From Flavobacteriaceae bacterium (lineage in GTDB: Bacteria > Bacteroidota > Bacteroidia > Flavobacteriales > Flavobacteriaceae), in assembly GCA_030834365.1 (NCBI GenBank), contig JAURFJ010000007.1, forward strand, positions 1-25,855: a stretch of DNA of 25,855 bases. The letters are read 5' to 3'. This document shows positions 23,264-25,855 of this stretch, one piece after another. Position 1 is the first letter of the stretch. Each line of letters starts with the position of its first letter. Position numbers and translations under genes: made by a program. Under the pieces are notes generated by a model. The model had not been told where the DNA came from. It was given only the letters and a program-made list of their open reading frames with translations, and did no database searches.

Positions 23264-24312
23264 AATCCTAAGATGTTTTTTAGTTGTTGTTCGTCGATCG
23301 CTCTTCCCGCAAAGTCGTCAAAGGTTTTTTGGGTGGCTTCGATAATGTGAGAAGCAATGAATTCGGCGCCTTCTCGCGCACCTTGTTCAGGACTCTTAAT
23401 GCAGCACTCCCATTCCATTACAGCCCATACATCACATCCGTATTGGGTGAGTTTTGAGAAGATGGTTGAGAAGTCTACCTGCCCGTCGCCCGGAGAGCGG
23501 TAACGACCGGCGCGATCGCCCCAATCGTTGTATCCACCAAAGGCCCCTTTCTTTCCGGTCGGATTGAACTCGGAGTCTTTTACGTGAAAGGCCTTAATGA
23601 ATTCGTGGTAGTGGTCGATGTATTCAATATAATCGAGCTGCTGAAGCACGAAGTGACTTGGATCGTAAAGAATATTTACGCGCTTGTGGTTAGCTGTGGC
23701 CTCAAGAAAGCGCTCGAAGGTATCCCCGTCGTGAATGTCTTCGCCTGGATGCACCTCGTAGCACACATCTACCCCTTCTTGATCAAAATGATTCAAAATT
23801 GGCATCCAACGCTTTGCCAGTTCAGTAAATCCCATTTCGACAAGTCCCTTAGGGCGCTGAGGCCAGGGGTGTGCCGTATGCCACAATAAGGCTCCTGAAA
23901 AGGTAGCATGGGCGTTTAGTCCTAGCCGACGACTTGCGGTTGCAGCTTTCTTTACGGTTTGAACCGCCCATTCAGTGCGGGCTTTTGGATTGTTCTTCAC
24001 CGCATCTGGCGCAAAGTTGTCGAACATGATGTCATAGGCCGGATGCACGGCTACCAATTGACCTTGAAGGTGCGTAGATAATTCGGTGATTTCTAACCCG
24101 TAGCTATTGATGGTTCCTTTGAGTTCGTCGCAATAGGTTTGACTCTCAGCCGCTTTGTCTAGGTCGATTAGAAAGTGCTCCCAGGTCGGAATTTGAATTC
24201 CTTTATAGCCTAGGTCAGCGGCCCATTTGCACATGCCTTCAAGGCTATTAAATGGGGCTTTTGAGTCTACGAATTGTGCCAAAAATACGGCTGGTCCTTT
24301 AATCGTCTTCAT
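23260..24312 (-). CDS. Sugar phosphate isomerase/epimerase family protein (xylose isomerase-like TIM barrel)
   Basis: A 350-residue cytoplasmic TIM barrel of the AP-endonuclease 2/xylose isomerase-like superfamily. The four metal ligands of the family can be placed: Glu186 in CYEVHPGED, Asp217/His220 in YDPSHF, His243 in FHVKD, and Glu300 in VMEWE. GRYRSPGDGQVDF (270-282) is the usual substrate loop. It likely isomerises or epimerises a keto-sugar; the substrate is inferred from neighbours. TTG 24318 is in frame but ATG 24312 gives the normal start. It lies 7 nt after the oxidoreductase gene and overlaps the DUF1080 gene by 4 nt. Confidence 0.88.
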   Translation of the reverse strand: MKTIKGPAVFLAQFVDSKAPFNSLEGMCKWAADLGYKGIQIPTWEHFLIDLDKAAESQTYCDELKGTINSYGLEITELSTHLQGQLVAVHPAYDIMFDNFAPDAVKNNPKARTEWAVQTVKKAATASRRLGLNAHATFSGALLWHTAHPWPQRPKGLVEMGFTELAKRWMPILNHFDQEGVDVCYEVHPGEDIHDGDTFERFLEATANHKRVNILYDPSHFVLQQLDYIEYIDHYHEFIKAFHVKDSEFNPTGKKGAFGGYNDWGDRAGRYRSPGDGQVDFSTIFSKLTQYGCDVWAVMEWECCIKSPEQGAREGAEFIASHIIEATQKTFDDFAGRAIDEQQLKNILGL

Positions 24313-24319
24313 CGTCAAA

Positions 24320-25462
24320 TTAATCGTGGTTAAGGGTTACCCAAACATTTCCTTTTTGGTTCGATTCTACTGTAGCCTCAATGAAGTTCATACCTCTAAC
24401 GCCGTCTCTAACCGTGGGGTATTCGCCTTGGTGAATCTTCTCACCACGAATGGCCTTAGCTACCCCAAGGTAAATGTTCGCCATGGCATCAAAAATGCCC
24501 TCTGGGTGCCCTGGAGGCAATTTAGTGGCGTCTTTCGCCATATCGCTATTATAGGCATGTCCTGGTTTTAAAACTTGCAATGGCTTACCTTCTTCAAGTA
24601 GGTAGAGGTAGTTAGGATTTTCTTGTTCCCATTTGAGCCCACCTTTTCTTCCGTATACCGCAATGCTGATGTTGTTCTCTTCAGCTGTGGCAATCTGGCT
24701 TGCTCGAATCACTCCTTTGACATGCTTGTCCATGCGCACGAGCACCGTTCCGTCTACGTCCATCACGTTGTCGTCGTACAAGAAGTTGAAGTCACTTAAA
24801 AGTTCTCTGACTTCAAGGCCGCAGGTGTACTCGAGAAGATTGAATGCATGTACACCGATGTCACCGATACAGCAACTGATCCCAGATTTCGCAGGATCTA
24901 GACGCCAAGTGGCCTTGCGGCTTTTTTCATCGTGAATAAGCGGATTGATCCACCCTTGATAATATTGTGCATCTACTTTGTGAACCGCTCCGATGGCGCC
25001 AGCGCGAATCATTTCACGCATCTGGCGCACCATAGGATACCCGGTATAGGTATGGGTTAAGGCGAAAACGGCTCCACTTTTTTGCTGAAGGTCAGCCAAG
25101 ATCTTGGCCTCTTCGTAGGTGGTGGTCATCGGTTTTTCACAGATGACATTGAATCCGCCCTCTAGCAGCGCTTTGGCCATCGGAAAATGCAAGAAGTTCG
25201 GAGTCAAGACGCTGATGACTTGCATGCGCTCTTCTCCCGGAAGGGCATTTTCTTTTGCCACCAATTCTTCAACTGTGGCGTAGATGCGGTTAGTAGGAAT
25301 ATCAATCTCCTTCGCAAACTCAATACTGATCGCTGGGTCGGGATTAAATACCCCTCCGACGATACTGTAATTATCATTCATAAACGAGGCGATACGGTGT
25401 ACGATTCCGATAAGAGAATCACCGCCTCCTCCTAGTATTCCTAATCTGATTTTTTTTGGCAT
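24320..25462 (-). CDS. Gfo/Idh/MocA family oxidoreductase
   Basis: A 380-residue NAD(P)-dependent sugar dehydrogenase. The N-terminal Rossmann fold begins LGILGGGGDSLIG (7-19), the EKP catalytic motif is at 109-111 (ICEKPMTTTYEEA), and the DxGxH motif (Asp201, His205) follows in the C-terminal domain. No Tat or Sec signal precedes the Rossmann strand, so it is cytoplasmic, unlike the Tat-exported members that carry out the first oxidation of glycosides. The frame is open to 25567, but that extension would overlap the MFS gene by about 100 nt; ATG 25462 lies 5 nt after the MFS stop and gives the expected start. It probably interconverts a 3-keto-sugar and its hydroxyl form. Confidence 0.9.
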   Translation of the reverse strand: MPKKIRLGILGGGGDSLIGIVHRIASFMNDNYSIVGGVFNPDPAISIEFAKEIDIPTNRIYATVEELVAKENALPGEERMQVISVLTPNFLHFPMAKALLEGGFNVICEKPMTTTYEEAKILADLQQKSGAVFALTHTYTGYPMVRQMREMIRAGAIGAVHKVDAQYYQGWINPLIHDEKSRKATWRLDPAKSGISCCIGDIGVHAFNLLEYTCGLEVRELLSDFNFLYDDNVMDVDGTVLVRMDKHVKGVIRASQIATAEENNISIAVYGRKGGLKWEQENPNYLYLLEEGKPLQVLKPGHAYNSDMAKDATKLPPGHPEGIFDAMANIYLGVAKAIRGEKIHQGEYPTVRDGVRGMNFIEATVESNQKGNVWVTLNHD

Positions 25463-25467
25463 AGTAC

Positions 25468-25855
25468 TTAAGATTTGTAGGCTACGTTTTCTTTTTTGAA
25501 AAATACCGCAAAAAGAGCAAAAACCCCAATGGCGAATAGGGCGGGGAATGTCCAAATCTGCTTCCACTCGTGTCCGCCTTCGGCAAGTGCATAACTATCA
25601 GTTATTTGACCAGCAATGGCGAATCCGATGAGCATTCCAACGCCATAAGTGGCTAAGGTAATCAATCCTTGAGCTGCGCTTTTTACCGCGTCTCCGGCCT
25701 TGGTGTCGGTATAAATCTGGCCAGACACAAAGAAAAAGTCATAGCAAATACCGTGTAATGCGATACCCATGAGCAACAGGTAAACTCCAGACCCTGCGTC
25801 TCCTATAGAAAATAAGAGGTAGCGAATGGTCCAGGCGAGCATCCCCACTAGAATG
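25468..25855 (-). CDS. MFS transporter, nucleoside/sugar:H+ symporter type, C-terminal fragment
   Basis: The last 128 or so residues of a carrier whose 5' part lies beyond the window; the frame is open to the edge. Four hydrophobic helices are visible. The blocks IRYLLFSIG, GIALHGICYDFFFVSGQIYTD and SAAQGLITLATYGVGMLIG match the NupG-type nucleoside:H+ symporter family. In Bacteroidota such carriers often head Gfo/Idh/TIM-barrel/DUF1080 clusters, so it more likely moves a sugar or keto-sugar here than a nucleoside. It is followed 5 nt later by the oxidoreductase gene, so the four genes form one operon. Confidence 0.85.
   Translation of the reverse strand, partial: ILVGMLAWTIRYLLFSIGDAGSGVYLLLMGIALHGICYDFFFVSGQIYTDTKAGDAVKSAAQGLITLATYGVGMLIGFAIAGQITDSYALAEGGHEWKQIWTFPALFAIGVFALFAVFFKKENVAYKS

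Noticed and set aside
23584..23889. 101-codon open frame on the plus strand inside the TIM-barrel gene
   Set aside because: It is antisense to a clearly conserved gene, has no promoter or family resemblance, and its composition follows from the codons of the real gene.
25463..25567. N-terminal extension of the Gfo/Idh/MocA protein
   Set aside because: It would overlap the MFS gene by about 100 nt and lacks any signal-peptide or domain character; ATG 25462 fits the family start.
1..25855. tRNA, rRNA, CRISPR array, insertion sequence or prophage
   Set aside because: No cloverleaf-like gene, spaced direct repeats, transposase or integrase was seen on either strand; non-coding gaps are all under about 115 bp except for the pseudogene region.

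Overview
The window comes from a Bacteroidota chromosome, most likely a pigmented (carotenoid-producing) member of Flavobacteriales. The signs are: many start sites preceded by the Bacteroidota -7 promoter element TAnnTTTG, with no visible Shine-Dalgarno sequences; family versions typical of the phylum (FeoA/FeoB plus a tiny Cys-rich partner, DUF2141, a TetR-TolC-HlyD-RND operon, a DUF1080 sugar cluster, yicC-gmk-nadD); and a lycopene cyclase. Coding density is very high. I see no tRNA, rRNA, CRISPR array or insertion sequence. Gene content is mostly core or housekeeping.

Layout. 1-850: the start of an RseP-type membrane protease leaves the window on the left and is divergent from a SCO1/SenC copper chaperone. 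906-3364: ferrous iron uptake operon feoA-feoB plus a 41-residue Cys-rich membrane peptide. 3361-4649 (minus): a GufA-type ZIP metal transporter followed by a DUF2141 secreted protein. 4714-6823: lycopene cyclase, converging with and overlapping a short-chain isoprenyl diphosphate synthase. 6930-13553: a TetR regulator heading a tolC-hlyD-RND tripartite efflux operon, with a perfect 9-10-9 inverted repeat over its promoter and a strong terminator at its end. 13624-14013 (minus): a secreted MORN-like repeat protein broken by one in-frame amber codon. 14128-16177: aspS and a small two-helix membrane protein. 16186-18445: tadA divergent from dxs. 18416-21808 (minus): yicC-gmk-nadD-dgt. 21836-25855 (minus): MFS transporter (cut by the window edge), Gfo/Idh/MocA oxidoreductase, TIM-barrel isomerase/epimerase and a lipoprotein with two DUF1080 domains.

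How the genes fit together. dxs (MEP pathway entry), the isoprenyl diphosphate synthase and lycopene cyclase are three steps of carotenoid biosynthesis held in separate transcription units. The last cluster looks like a 3-keto-glycoside pathway: surface or periplasmic hydrolysis by the DUF1080 lipoprotein, import by the MFS carrier, then cytoplasmic isomerisation and redox by the TIM-barrel and Gfo/Idh proteins. The efflux operon is probably autoregulated by its own TetR.

The observations most worth a second look are the single amber codon in the MORN-like gene, the 28-bp inverted repeat before tetR, the run of -7 boxes lying 4-7 nt from start codons (suggesting leaderless mRNAs), and the extra hydrophobic pair in the RND permease. 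I did not find a clearly new multi-gene system. Start codons were moved from the longest possible ones for SCO, ZIP, crtY, tetR, hlyD, gmk, yicC and the two sugar enzymes, for reasons given in each entry.
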